This document shows, piece after piece, positions 1 to 6,925 of a stretch of 17,214 nt of DNA. The position numbers were made by a program, and so were the translations under genes. Source of the DNA: Pseudomonadota bacterium. GTDB taxonomy: Bacteria > Pseudomonadota > Gammaproteobacteria > Burkholderiales > Burkholderiaceae_D. Every line of letters starts with the position of its first letter. Within the stretch, counting starts at the first letter, position 1. Where the stretch lies: contig JAEWEK010000013.1 in NCBI GenBank assembly GCA_023389425.1, positions 1 through 17,214 on the forward strand. The letters are read 5' to 3'. The notes below the pieces were generated by a model. It saw nothing but the letters and a program-made list of their open reading frames with translations. It had not been told where the DNA came from and searched no databases.

Positions 1-1032
1 GCCGTCGGCAGCACCCGGCTGGCGCGCACCCACCAGATCATGCAGCGCCAGATGGCCCACGTGGTGCGCCTGATCGACGACCTGCTCGACGTCGCCCGCA
101 TCAGCTCCGGCAAGCTCGAACTGGAGCCGGAAACGGCCAGCGTGCGCGAGATCGTCGACGCCGCGATCGAGCTGTCGCGCGGCGAGATCGAACGCGGCGG
201 CCACCGCTTCCACGCCGAGCTGCCGCCCGAGCCGCTGTTCCTGCACGTCGACCGCGTGCGCCTGACCGAAGTGGTCAGCAACCTGCTGCACAACGCCGCC
301 AAGTACACCCCGCACGGCGGCGCCATCGACCTCGCCGTGGTGCGCGAGAAGAACGAGGTGGTGATCCGCGTGACCGACAACGGCGTCGGCATCGCGCCCG
401 AGAACATGCCGCAGGTGTTCACGATGTTCGCCCAGGCCGAGGATGCGCGCGCCCAGCGTCGCGGCGGCCTTGGCGTCGGGCTGGCGCTGGCGCGCCGCAT
501 CGTTGAAATGCACGGCGGCGACATCGCCGTTTCCAGCGCCGGTCCGGGCAAGGGCAGCAGCTTCTCGGTGCGGCTGCCGGTGGCCGCGGCGCCCGCCGCA
601 CTGCGGGGCGAGGATCCGGGCGAGCGCGCGCCGGCGCAGGCCTCGCTGCGCATCCTGGTGCTGGACGATAACGCGGACGCCGCCAGCACCCTCGGCGCCA
701 TGCTCGAGGCCCACGGCCACATCGTGCGCCTGGCCTTCACCGGCGCCGGCGCGCTCGAGGTGCTCGACAAATTCAGCGCCGATCTCGCCTTCCTCGACAT
801 CGGCCTGCCGGACCTCAGCGGCTACGACGTGGCGCGCGCGGTGCGCGCACGCTTCCCCGAACGCGACATGTTCCTGGCCGCGCTGAGCGGCTGGGGCAGC
901 AATGCCGACCGCCAGAAAAGCGAGGAGGCCGGCATCGACGTCCACCTGACCAAGCCGGTGACCATGGCCACCATCGAGCACGTGATCCTGTCGCGCCAGG
1001 GCCGCCGCGGCCTGGCCGGCCAGCCGTCCTGA
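1..1032 (+). CDS. Hybrid sensor histidine kinase/response regulator, C-terminal part (5' end outside window)
   Basis: The frame is open from the first base, so this is the last 343 codons of a longer gene. It starts just after the phosphoacceptor-His box: a dimerisation helix with LIDDLLDVARISSGK comes first. The ATPase core follows, with N-box HNAAKYTPHGG, G1 box DNGVGIAP and G2 box GGLGVGLAL. A proline/alanine linker leads to a receiver domain with the acidic pair in LVLDDNADAAS, phosphoacceptor Asp (codon 796-798) in LDIGLPD, and the conserved Lys in HLTKPV. Such proteins autophosphorylate on His and pass phosphate to the attached receiver; the signal is unknown because the sensor half is missing. 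The architecture and box sequences closely resemble the PAS hybrid kinase at 12235-13905. The stop lies one base from the stop of the convergent VOC gene. Confidence 0.93.
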   Translation, partial: AVGSTRLARTHQIMQRQMAHVVRLIDDLLDVARISSGKLELEPETASVREIVDAAIELSRGEIERGGHRFHAELPPEPLFLHVDRVRLTEVVSNLLHNAAKYTPHGGAIDLAVVREKNEVVIRVTDNGVGIAPENMPQVFTMFAQAEDARAQRRGGLGVGLALARRIVEMHGGDIAVSSAGPGKGSSFSVRLPVAAAPAALRGEDPGERAPAQASLRILVLDDNADAASTLGAMLEAHGHIVRLAFTGAGALEVLDKFSADLAFLDIGLPDLSGYDVARAVRARFPERDMFLAALSGWGSNADRQKSEEAGIDVHLTKPVTMATIEHVILSRQGRRGLAGQPS

Positions 1033-1033
1033 C

Positions 1034-1399
1034 TTACGAGGACGACAGCACGAAGCTGTTGCCTTCCGAGTCGCGGAAGATGGCGCTGGTGCCCCAGGGT
1101 TCGGTCTTCGGCGGACGGACGAATTCCACGCCGCGCGCGCTCATCTGGCGGTAGGTCGCTTCCACGTCGTCGCAGGCGAAGGCGCCGTTGAAGAAGGTGC
1201 CGACGCGGTCTTCGTGGCCGTCCGGCGTGAACAGCACCATCCGCGTGCCGGAGCGGCCGATGCGCAGCTCGATCCAGCGCTTGCCCGGTCCCATCGGCTG
1301 GTCGGTGGCGACCTCGAAGCCCAGTTTTTCGGTGTAGAAGGCGAGCGCGCGCTCCTGGTCCGCTACCGGGATGCCGGCGAATTTGAGCTGGTTGATCAT
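1034..1399 (-). CDS. VOC-superfamily (glyoxalase/bleomycin-resistance fold) protein
   Basis: This 121-residue protein has the length of a single two-module VOC protein. It opens with the typical first beta strand and helix (FAGIPVADQERALAFYTEKLGF). It carries the Glu-containing strand RWIEL and ends with FRDSEGNSFVL, the usual DPDGN-like turn followed by a Glu/Phe strand. The family covers glyoxalases, dioxygenases and antibiotic-binding proteins, so the substrate cannot be told. The first canonical metal ligand, a His near residue 5, is not obvious here (NQLKF), so it may be a binding protein rather than a metalloenzyme. A good ribosome site GGAGAGG (plus-strand 1405-1411) precedes the ATG. 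A possible -10 GATAAT reads on the minus strand at 1440-1435. The gene is divergent from the winged-helix gene and convergent with the kinase on its left. Confidence 0.88.
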   Translation of the reverse strand: MINQLKFAGIPVADQERALAFYTEKLGFEVATDQPMGPGKRWIELRIGRSGTRMVLFTPDGHEDRVGTFFNGAFACDDVEATYRQMSARGVEFVRPPKTEPWGTSAIFRDSEGNSFVLSSS

Positions 1400-1477
1400 G
1401 CGTACCTCTCCAAATGGTAATTGTCGAAGCAGCCATTATCGTGGCACTATCGCGTTACGCCGTACTTTTCGTCACTA

Positions 1478-1492
1478 TAGTAATGAATACTA
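1478..1492. promoter_or_regulatory. Inverted repeat TAGTA-ATGAA-TACTA over the start of the winged-helix gene
   Basis: Perfect 5-bp arms flank a 5-base centre that holds the proposed ATG (1483). It sits in the only AT-rich patch between the divergent VOC and HTH genes. TATAGT (1476-1481) overlaps the left arm and could be a -10. This would suit an autoregulatory operator, but arms this short can occur by chance. Confidence 0.3.
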
Positions 1493-1827
1493 CACCACAG
1501 GCCACGGTCGACGCCTATGTGCTGGACGTGCTGATGCCCGACCTGGTCGGCCACGACCGCCGGCCCGCCGCCTTCATGGTCTATCTGCACCTGCTGCGGC
1601 GCGCCGAGGCGCTGGGGCGCGACCGGGTGCCGGCCAGCCTGCACGAGATCGCGCTGCGCACCGGCCTGTCCAAGTCCGCGGTGCAGGAGGCGCTGCGCCA
1701 CCTGAAGCGGCGCGGCCTGGTCAGCGCCGTCGACACCGGCACCCAGCTCAATCCGGTGCGCACGGTGCTGCGGCCGTGGCGCCGCGGCAGCGCGCCAAGC
1801 AAAGCGGCCGCGCTTGCGTTAAGCTGA
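1483..1827 (+). CDS. Small winged-helix (HTH) DNA-binding protein
   Basis: From the ATG at 1483 this is a 114-residue protein. Residues about 52-80 form a clear helix-turn-helix with a wing start (ASLHEIALRTGLSKSAVQEA, then LRHLKRRGLV), of the MarR/GntR/replication-initiator winged-helix type. The N-terminal part is helical (AFMVYLHLLRRAEALG) and could be a dimer interface; no ligand domain is visible. The frame is also open back to an ATG at 1414, but that extension is hydrophobic and AT-rich and looks like intergenic promoter DNA, so the later start is preferred. Neither start has a convincing Shine-Dalgarno sequence. An inverted repeat TAGTA-N5-TACTA spans the preferred ATG. It may regulate itself and the divergent VOC gene, which is inference from layout. 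Confidence 0.75.
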   Translation: MNTTPQATVDAYVLDVLMPDLVGHDRRPAAFMVYLHLLRRAEALGRDRVPASLHEIALRTGLSKSAVQEALRHLKRRGLVSAVDTGTQLNPVRTVLRPWRRGSAPSKAAALALS

Positions 1828-1897
1828 CGGCGCTTCCCGACATGCATATGATTTCCATGACCGCATTACGACACCCACCAGCATCCGAGGAGCATCC

Positions 1898-2554
1898 ATG
1901 CGCCTGCTGCTGATCGAAGACGACCCGATGATCGGCGACAGCATCGCCGAAAGCCTGCGCAGCGAACGCTATGCGGTCGACTGGGTCCGCGACGGCCACA
2001 GCGCGCTGCTGGCGCTGGCCGACGACGTCTACGACCTGGTCCTGCTCGACCTCGGCCTGCCCAAGCGCGGCGGCCTCGAGGTGCTGCAGCGCTACCGCAA
2101 CGACGGCGGCGCCGCCCGCGTCCTCATCATCACCGCGCGCGACAGCACCGCCGAACGGGTCGAGGGCCTGGACAGCGGCGCCGACGACTACCTGGTCAAG
2201 CCCTTCGAGCTGGACGAATTGTTCGCCCGCGTGCGCGCCCTGCTGCGGCGCCAGAGCGGACGCGCCCAGCCCGACATCGTGCATCGCGGCGTGCGCCTGA
2301 AGCTGTCGACCCACGAAGCCTACCTCGGCGCCGACAAGCTGCCGCTGTCGGTGCGCGAATTCGCGCTGCTGGCGGCGCTGCTGGACCCGCCGGGACAGGT
2401 GATGTCGAAGTCGAAGCTGGAGCAGAAGCTCTACGGCTGGAACGAGGAAGTCGAGAGCAATACCGTCGACGTCTACGTGCACCGCCTGCGCAAGAAGCTC
2501 GGCGCCGATTTCATCCGCAACGTGCGCGGCGTAGGCTACCTCGTGGACGCATGA
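1898..2554 (+). CDS. OmpR/PhoB-family response regulator (QseB/PmrA-like)
   Basis: This 218-residue transcription regulator has the standard two domains. The receiver spans residues 1-115, with acidic residues in LLIEDDP (E7, D8, D9), phosphoacceptor D51 in LLLDLGLPKRGG, T79 in IITA and K101 in YLVKPF. The OmpR-type winged helix spans about residues 125-218, with LSVREFALL, the recognition-helix stretch NTVDVYVHRLRKKL and the terminal GVGYLVDA. The ATG at 1898 follows GAGGAG (1888-1893). Its last four bases (ATGA) overlap the start of the downstream sensor kinase, so the two are translationally coupled partners. The subfamily resembles QseB/PmrA/TctD regulators, which often activate their own operon. 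No clear binding box could be fixed in the 70-base upstream gap. Confidence 0.95.
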   Translation: MRLLLIEDDPMIGDSIAESLRSERYAVDWVRDGHSALLALADDVYDLVLLDLGLPKRGGLEVLQRYRNDGGAARVLIITARDSTAERVEGLDSGADDYLVKPFELDELFARVRALLRRQSGRAQPDIVHRGVRLKLSTHEAYLGADKLPLSVREFALLAALLDPPGQVMSKSKLEQKLYGWNEEVESNTVDVYVHRLRKKLGADFIRNVRGVGYLVDA

Positions 2555-3864
2555 GGACGATCCGGCGCCAGCTGCTGGTCGGCCTGCTCGGCGGCGCGCT
2601 GTTCTGCACGCTGGTGGCCGGCGTCGGCACCTACTTCAAGATGCTCGACGAAGCCGGGCGCCTGTTCGACGAGCAGCTGCGCCAGCTGGCGGCCACCGTG
2701 CCCACCCGCGGCGCGCCCTCGCGCGCCCACGGCGACGAGACCGACATGGTGGTGCAGGTCTGGAACCGCGGCGGCAAGCTCTCGTACGCTTCGGCCGCCC
2801 AGCACCTGCCGGCGGCGCCCGACATCGGCTATGGCGTGATCGACACCGACGACGGCCGCTGGCGCGTGTTCGTCGCCCTGCGCGACGGCGAACGGGTGCA
2901 GGTGGCGCAGGCCATCCTGGCGCGCGAGGAGCTGGCCGCCGGCCTGGCGCTGCGCTCGCTGCTGCCCTTCGTGCTGATGACGCCGGTGCTGGGCCTGCTG
3001 ATCTGGTTCGTGGTCGGGAACAGCCTGCGCCCGCTGCGCAACCTGGCCGAGGCGGTCGGCGCCCGCTCGCCGGTGGCGCTGGAACCGCTGACGCCGGAGG
3101 GCCAGCCGCCCGAGCTGCTGCCGGTGGTCGCCGCGCTGAACGGGCTGCTGCGCAAGCTGGACCAGGCGCTGTCGGGCCAGCGCGCCTTCGTCGCCGACGC
3201 CGCGCACGAACTGCGCTCGCCGCTCACCGCGCTCAAGCTGCAGCTGGCGCTGGCCGAACGCGCCAGCGGCGACGAGGCGCGCGCGCTGTCCTTCACCAAG
3301 CTGCACGAACGGCTCGACCGCGCCACCCACCTGGTGCAGCAGCTGCTCACCTCCGCGCGCCAGGAAAGCGCCTCGGCCGACCGCCCGCGCACCCGCGTCG
3401 TCCTGCTCGACCTGGCGCAGCAATGCGTGGCCGACCGCTTCGTCCATGCCGAGGGCCGCGGCATCGACCTCGGCGTCGCGCCCGGCGGCGCCGACGCCGT
3501 GGTCGAAGGCTATCCGGACGACCTGCGCATCCTGCTCGGCAACCTGATCGAGAACGCGCTGCGCTACACGCCGCCCGGCGGGCGCGTCGACGTCGCCGTC
3601 GCGGTCGATGCGGCCGACGGCACGGCGCTGCTGCAGGTGTCCGACACCGGCCCCGGCATCGCGCCGATGGACCGCGAGCGCGTGTTCGACCGCTTCTACC
3701 GCGGCGAAGGCAATGACAGCTGGGGCAGCGGCCTCGGGCTGTCGATCGTGCGCAGCATCGCCGATGCCCACGGCGCCCGCGTCACGCTCGGCGCGCGCGA
3801 GCAGGGCAGCGGACTGGTGGCCTGCGTGCGCTTCCCGCCCCTTGATTCCGAACTGCCCCACTGA
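2551..3864 (+). CDS. Membrane sensor histidine kinase (QseC/TctE-like)
   Basis: This 437-residue inner-membrane kinase is the partner of the preceding regulator. It has TM1 at about residues 7-28, a periplasmic sensor region of about 105 residues, and TM2 at about 137-156. A short linker precedes the H-box with H219 in DAAHELRSPLTAL. The ATPase domain follows, with N335 in NLIENALRYTPPGG, DTGPGI at 365-370, an F-box-like FDRFYRG and the G2 box GSGLGLSIV. The periplasmic region lacks the acidic clusters typical of PhoQ, so no ligand is suggested. Length and the H-box wording fit the QseC/TctE/PmrB group. The start overlaps the regulator stop (ATGA). Confidence 0.94.
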   Translation: MRTIRRQLLVGLLGGALFCTLVAGVGTYFKMLDEAGRLFDEQLRQLAATVPTRGAPSRAHGDETDMVVQVWNRGGKLSYASAAQHLPAAPDIGYGVIDTDDGRWRVFVALRDGERVQVAQAILAREELAAGLALRSLLPFVLMTPVLGLLIWFVVGNSLRPLRNLAEAVGARSPVALEPLTPEGQPPELLPVVAALNGLLRKLDQALSGQRAFVADAAHELRSPLTALKLQLALAERASGDEARALSFTKLHERLDRATHLVQQLLTSARQESASADRPRTRVVLLDLAQQCVADRFVHAEGRGIDLGVAPGGADAVVEGYPDDLRILLGNLIENALRYTPPGGRVDVAVAVDAADGTALLQVSDTGPGIAPMDRERVFDRFYRGEGNDSWGSGLGLSIVRSIADAHGARVTLGAREQGSGLVACVRFPPLDSELPH

Positions 3865-3959
3865 CGTCGTCCCGCCGAGGCCTGTTCATTCGGCTTTCAT
3901 AGTCGCGCATGTATTCTGCTCGTCGATAAAGGCGCGGCACGGATTGGTCCGGCCGCCGC

Positions 3960-5108
3960 ATGCAGACAGCATCGACCGACATGAACCTTGCAGAATCCGC
4001 GCTCATCGCCCGCGCCGGCGGCATTGAATTCACCGGCGGCGGCCGACTGGAACGGCCGCAGATGCTGGACCATCTCGACGCGCTCGGGCTGCGCCAGCTG
4101 GTGTCCGAAGCGGCCGGCGAAGACGGCGCCGGCTTCGCGCTGGCGCCGCACTGGAGCGCCAGCTTCGCCGCCGACGGCGACACCATGTGCCTGTGCCGCG
4201 ACCTGGGCCTGGACACCGAAGCCAGCGTCACCGACCTCGAACGCGAGATCGTGCTGGCGATGCTCGCCGCGCCGCGGCCGCTGCGCTTTCCTGGCTTCGC
4301 CGAATTCCTCTCCAGCGTGGCGATCCGCCGCAACATCGTGCTGGCCGCGCGCCGCACCCAGCTCGCCTTCGGCACCAGCCACGCCGAGCGTCCCGCATCG
4401 CACTGGACCTACGACGAAGACCGCGGCTTCACCATCCTGCCCGGCCAGCCCCTGATCGAGGCGCTGCGCCTGGCCACCCAGCCCGAGGCCAACGGCGGCC
4501 AGCTGTACGCCTTCTCCTGCTACCGCGCCACCGAATACGTGATCCTGCTCGGCATTGCACAGGAACTCGAACGCGTCAACCCGCCGCTGCTGGCCGCGCT
4601 GCAGCGGCAGTGGGAGCGCAAGGCCATCATGTCCGGCCGCTACCACGACGTGTTCCTGACCGAGTTCGGCTCGATGGAAGAACCGCTGCCGCCGCGCTGG
4701 TACGTGCCGGGCGACCGCGTCTGGTTCCGCAATCCTGACGAAGCCTCGGCCGACGCGTCCGGCTACGAAGGCTCGTGGGTGATCTATCTCGGCAACGGCG
4801 TGTTCGCCAACTTCTGGAAGCGAAACGAACCATACAGTTTCGTTCGCAAATGCGTCGAGGTCTGGCACTGGCGCCACGGCACCTGGCGGGATGCCGAGGG
4901 CGAGCTGCGCATGGACGAGGAAGCGGTCGAGGCGCGGGTGCGCGCGACCATGGCCGCGCCGCTCGAACTGGCGCGCGTGCTCGAGCGCATGGCGCGCCCG
5001 CGCGACGGCCGCGGCGTGTATGCCGAAGGCGGCTGCATCGACGTTTCGCGCGAGTTCCCGCGCATGGTATGCCCGGGCAGCGCCGACATCGCACTGCCGC
5101 CCGACTGA
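3960..5108 (+). CDS. Divergent Tgl-like (spore transglutaminase family) protein with degraded catalytic residues
   Basis: This is 382 residues from the ATG at 3960; a second ATG at 3981 gives 375, and neither has a clear ribosome site. It has no signal peptide or membrane segment, so it is probably cytosolic. Residues about 100-290 align by eye with remembered Bacillus Tgl (about 245 residues). AEFLSSVAIRRNIVLAA matches a helix ending in NIVAAA; LYAFSCYRA matches YAFECATA around catalytic Cys116; YVPGDRVWFRNP matches FLGDCLYFKNP; EGSWVIYLGNGVFANFW matches the RGENVILLG...FAHG region. The Cys is kept (C187), but catalytic Glu187 and His200 of Tgl fall on S272 and N284, and the Glu before Cys is S186. 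About 100 N-terminal and 80 C-terminal residues lie outside the match. Transglutaminase activity is therefore doubtful; it could be a pseudoenzyme, a thiol hydrolase, or use another His (VWHWRHG follows). The family call is from memory and moderately sure. Confidence 0.7.
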   Translation: MQTASTDMNLAESALIARAGGIEFTGGGRLERPQMLDHLDALGLRQLVSEAAGEDGAGFALAPHWSASFAADGDTMCLCRDLGLDTEASVTDLEREIVLAMLAAPRPLRFPGFAEFLSSVAIRRNIVLAARRTQLAFGTSHAERPASHWTYDEDRGFTILPGQPLIEALRLATQPEANGGQLYAFSCYRATEYVILLGIAQELERVNPPLLAALQRQWERKAIMSGRYHDVFLTEFGSMEEPLPPRWYVPGDRVWFRNPDEASADASGYEGSWVIYLGNGVFANFWKRNEPYSFVRKCVEVWHWRHGTWRDAEGELRMDEEAVEARVRATMAAPLELARVLERMARPRDGRGVYAEGGCIDVSREFPRMVCPGSADIALPPD

Positions 5109-5175
5109 AGGGCGCCGTCCCGCAGGAATGGCCCGGGCACGCTACACTAGGCGTGGACAGAACCGGAGGGATGCC

Positions 5176-6234
5176 ATGAGCCTGCAATCGTTGTTGGGAA
5201 CCGCGCTGCCGATCATCCAGGCGCCGATGGCGGGAGCGCAGGGCAGTGCGCTGGCCATCGCCGTGTCGAACGCGGGCGGCCTCGGCTCGCTGCCGTGCGC
5301 GATGTTGGCGCCGGACGCGATGCGCAAGGAGTTGGCCGCGATCCGCGCCGCCACCGACAAGCCCTTCAACGTCAACTTCTTCTGCCACACGCCGCCTGCG
5401 CCGCAGCCGGGCGTTGAGGCACGCTGGCGCGAGGCGCTTACGCCGTACTACGCCGAATTCGGCATCGATCCCGACGCCATTCCGACTGGACCGGGGCGCC
5501 TGCCGTTTTCCAGCGAGGCGGCCGACATCCTCGACGAATTCAAGCCGCCGGTGGTCAGCTTCCACTTCGGCCTGCCCGAGGAAGCGCTGCTGCAGCGGGT
5601 GCGCGGCATGGGGGCGCGCATCATTTCTTCCGCCACCACCGTGGACGAAGCCCTGTGGCTGCAGGAGCGCGGCGTCGACGCGATCATCGCGCAGGGGCTG
5701 GAAGCGGGCGGCCATCGCGGCATGTTCCTGAGCGACGACCTGAGCACGCAAGTGGGCAGCTTCGCCTTGCTGCGGCAGATTGCGGCCGTGGCGCGGGTAC
5801 CGGTGATCGCCGCCGGTGGCATCGCCGATGCCGAGGGCGTGGCGGCGGCGATGGCGCTGGGCGCTGCCGGCGTGCAGGTCGGTACGGCTTACCTGTGCTG
5901 CCCCGAATCGACCATCGGCCCGCTGCACCGGGCGGCGCTGATGTCGCCGCAGGCGCGCCACACGGCAGTCACCAACCTGTTTTCCGGGCGACCGGCGCGC
6001 GGCATCGTCAACCGGGTGATCCGCGAGCTGGGGCCGATGAATGGACTGGTGCCGCAGTTCCCGCTGGCGACGTCGGCGATCGCGCCGCTGCGCGCGAAAG
6101 CCGAAGCTGAGGGATTGAGCGATTTCACGCCCTTGTGGAGCGGACAGAATGCGAGCGGCTGCGCGGCAGTGCCGGCGGCGGAAATAACGCGCGCATTAGC
6201 GGCCGGATTAGGAAAATGCGCAATAGCCGACTGA
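5176..6234 (+). CDS. FMN-dependent nitronate monooxygenase / NAD(P)H:quinone reductase-family oxidoreductase
   Basis: This 352-residue TIM-barrel flavoenzyme is of the 2-nitropropane dioxygenase family. Its motifs run in order: QAPMAG near the N-terminus (phosphate/FMN loop), NAGGLGSLP, FNVNFFCHTPP, SFHFGLP, then GLEAGGHRG with H180 at the position of the proposed catalytic base in nitronate monooxygenases, VIAAGGIAD and GVQVGTAYL (FMN phosphate site), and GRPARGIVNR. The family oxidises alkyl nitronates such as propionate-3-nitronate, or reduces quinones; which applies here cannot be told. The start is ATG 5176, with GGAGGG at 5165-5170; the ATG at 5171 is out of frame. TACACT at 5143-5148 is a possible -10. 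The last five codons and stop lie within sequence that is repeated at 6382-6402, so the repeat array begins inside the coding region. Confidence 0.9.
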   Translation: MSLQSLLGTALPIIQAPMAGAQGSALAIAVSNAGGLGSLPCAMLAPDAMRKELAAIRAATDKPFNVNFFCHTPPAPQPGVEARWREALTPYYAEFGIDPDAIPTGPGRLPFSSEAADILDEFKPPVVSFHFGLPEEALLQRVRGMGARIISSATTVDEALWLQERGVDAIIAQGLEAGGHRGMFLSDDLSTQVGSFALLRQIAAVARVPVIAAGGIADAEGVAAAMALGAAGVQVGTAYLCCPESTIGPLHRAALMSPQARHTAVTNLFSGRPARGIVNRVIRELGPMNGLVPQFPLATSAIAPLRAKAEAEGLSDFTPLWSGQNASGCAAVPAAEITRALAAGLGKCAIAD

Positions 6235-6381
6235 GGGCATAAGATGAGCCGTCATTCCCGCGAAAGCGGGAATCCCATTTTGGCGCAAGCCCCTGGCGCT
6301 AGCGATATCGTTACGCGCACGAAATGGGGTTCCCGCCTGCGCGGGAACGACGGCTCTTTATAGCGCGGCGCGCCTTTATTT
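6219..6381. repeat. Palindromic repeat unit, copy 1 (cloverleaf-like, with ATTCCC-N8-GGGAAT hairpin)
   Basis: The 122-base core (6239-6360) recurs at 6417-6538 with about four differences. It folds as nested inverted repeats. The outer stem GAGCCGTC (6246-6253) pairs with GACGGCTC (6349-6356). One arm is ATTCCCGC-GAAA-GCGGGAAT (6254-6273). The inner stem CCCATTT (6274-6280) pairs with AAATGGG (6322-6328). The other arm is TTCCCGC-CTGC-GCGGGAA (6330-6347). The 21 bases before the core (6219-6239) include the end of the oxidoreductase gene and recur exactly at 6382-6402. The tail 6361-6381 recurs with changes after copy 3. The first arm fits the ATTCCC-N8-GGGAAT form of Neisseria dRS3 repeats. 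The stem followed by CTTTAT may also act as a bidirectional terminator between the two convergent genes. Confidence 0.85.
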
Positions 6382-6538
6382 CGCAATAGCCGACTGAGGG
6401 CAGGAACTTGGTCGCCATAAGATGAGCCGTCATTCCCGCGACGGCGGGAATCCCATTTTGGCGCAAGCCCCTGGCGCTAGCGATATCGTTACGCGGACAA
6501 AATGGGGTTCCCGCCTGCGCGGGAACGACGGCTCTTTA
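6382..6538. repeat. Palindromic repeat unit, copy 2
   Basis: It starts with an exact 21-base copy of the oxidoreductase 3' end (6382-6402), then 15 bases absent from copy 1 (6403-6417), then the 122-base core (6417-6538). All stems of copy 1 are preserved. One loop changes from GAAA to GACG, and two changes fall near 6495. The tail found after copy 1 and copy 3 is missing here; copy 3 follows after two bases. The 15 extra bases may be the original downstream sequence of the gene, lost from copy 1. Confidence 0.85.
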
Positions 6539-6540
6539 CC

Positions 6541-6609
6541 ATAAGATGAGGCGTCATTCCCGCCTGCGCGGGAACGACGGCGCTTTTATAGCGCGGCGGG
6601 TCTTTATTT
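6541..6609. repeat. Palindromic repeat unit, copy 3 (internally deleted)
   Basis: It begins ATAAGATGAGGCGTCATTCCCGC as in the left end of the core, then continues directly into CTGCGCGGGAACGACGGC, the right-hand arm. The middle of about 75 bases is absent. The join lies at TTCCCGC, a word present in both arms of the full unit. What remains is a single long hairpin (GCCGTC-like arms with TTCCCGC-CTGC-GCGGGAA) plus the tail, which reaches to 6609 and contains the stop codon (TTA, 6604-6606) of the PsiF-like gene on the minus strand. Confidence 0.8.
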
Positions 6610-6885
6610 AGCCGCCGCCTCGCACTTCTTCATAAACGACTTCTTGGCCGCTCCGGCGAGCGCCTTGCCGTTTTTATCGATGGCTTTTCCTTCGCAGCTG
6701 GCCATGGCCTGGTCCTTCTCGCATTTCTTCATGAAGGCCTTCTTCGCGGCCCCCGCCAATGCCTTGCCATTCTTGTCCATCGCCTTCGCTTCGCAGCTGG
6801 CGCCGCTATCGGCCGCCGGCGGGGTTTGTGCATAAACGCCGAAGGAAAGAACACAACCTGCAAGCAGTGCGATAAAACGCTTCAT
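6604..6885 (-). CDS. Exported PsiF-repeat protein
   Basis: This 93-residue protein has a signal peptide (about residues 1-20, ending GVYAQ). The rest is two near-identical PsiF repeats with a 33-residue period: C31-C55 and C64-C88, each of the form CEx-KAxDKNGKALAGAAKK, ending xFMKKC. Each repeat keeps two Cys, suggesting a disulfide hairpin in the periplasm. Escherichia coli PsiF (phosphate-starvation-induced) has the same two-repeat layout; its biochemical role is unknown. The start ATG at 6885 follows AGGAGG with good spacing. The repeats are similar at DNA level too, suggesting a recent duplication. Its stop codon lies in the tail of repeat copy 3. No Pho box was identified in the short upstream gap. 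Confidence 0.88.
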   Translation of the reverse strand: MKRFIALLAGCVLSFGVYAQTPPAADSGASCEAKAMDKNGKALAGAAKKAFMKKCEKDQAMASCEGKAIDKNGKALAGAAKKSFMKKCEAAAK

Positions 6886-6925
6886 GGCAGCCTCCTGGTG
6901 GAAAAGTCGCGGCGCGACGGGAAAT

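Noticed and set aside
2536..3861. Minus-strand open frame opposite the QseC-like kinase
   Set aside because: It has the same extent as the kinase gene, no domain signal and biased composition.
3874..3899. Terminator after the QseC-like kinase (GCCGA / TCGGC hairpin)
   Set aside because: Only five pairs, an 11-base loop, and a short TTTC tail; too weak to call.
4627..5961. Minus-strand open frame across the Tgl-like and oxidoreductase genes
   Set aside because: It crosses two plus-strand genes and their intergenic gap and has an Arg/Ala/Gly-rich translation.
6239..6588. CRISPR array
   Set aside because: The repeats are 122-base palindromic units with no uniform short repeat and unique-spacer pattern, and no cas genes are present.
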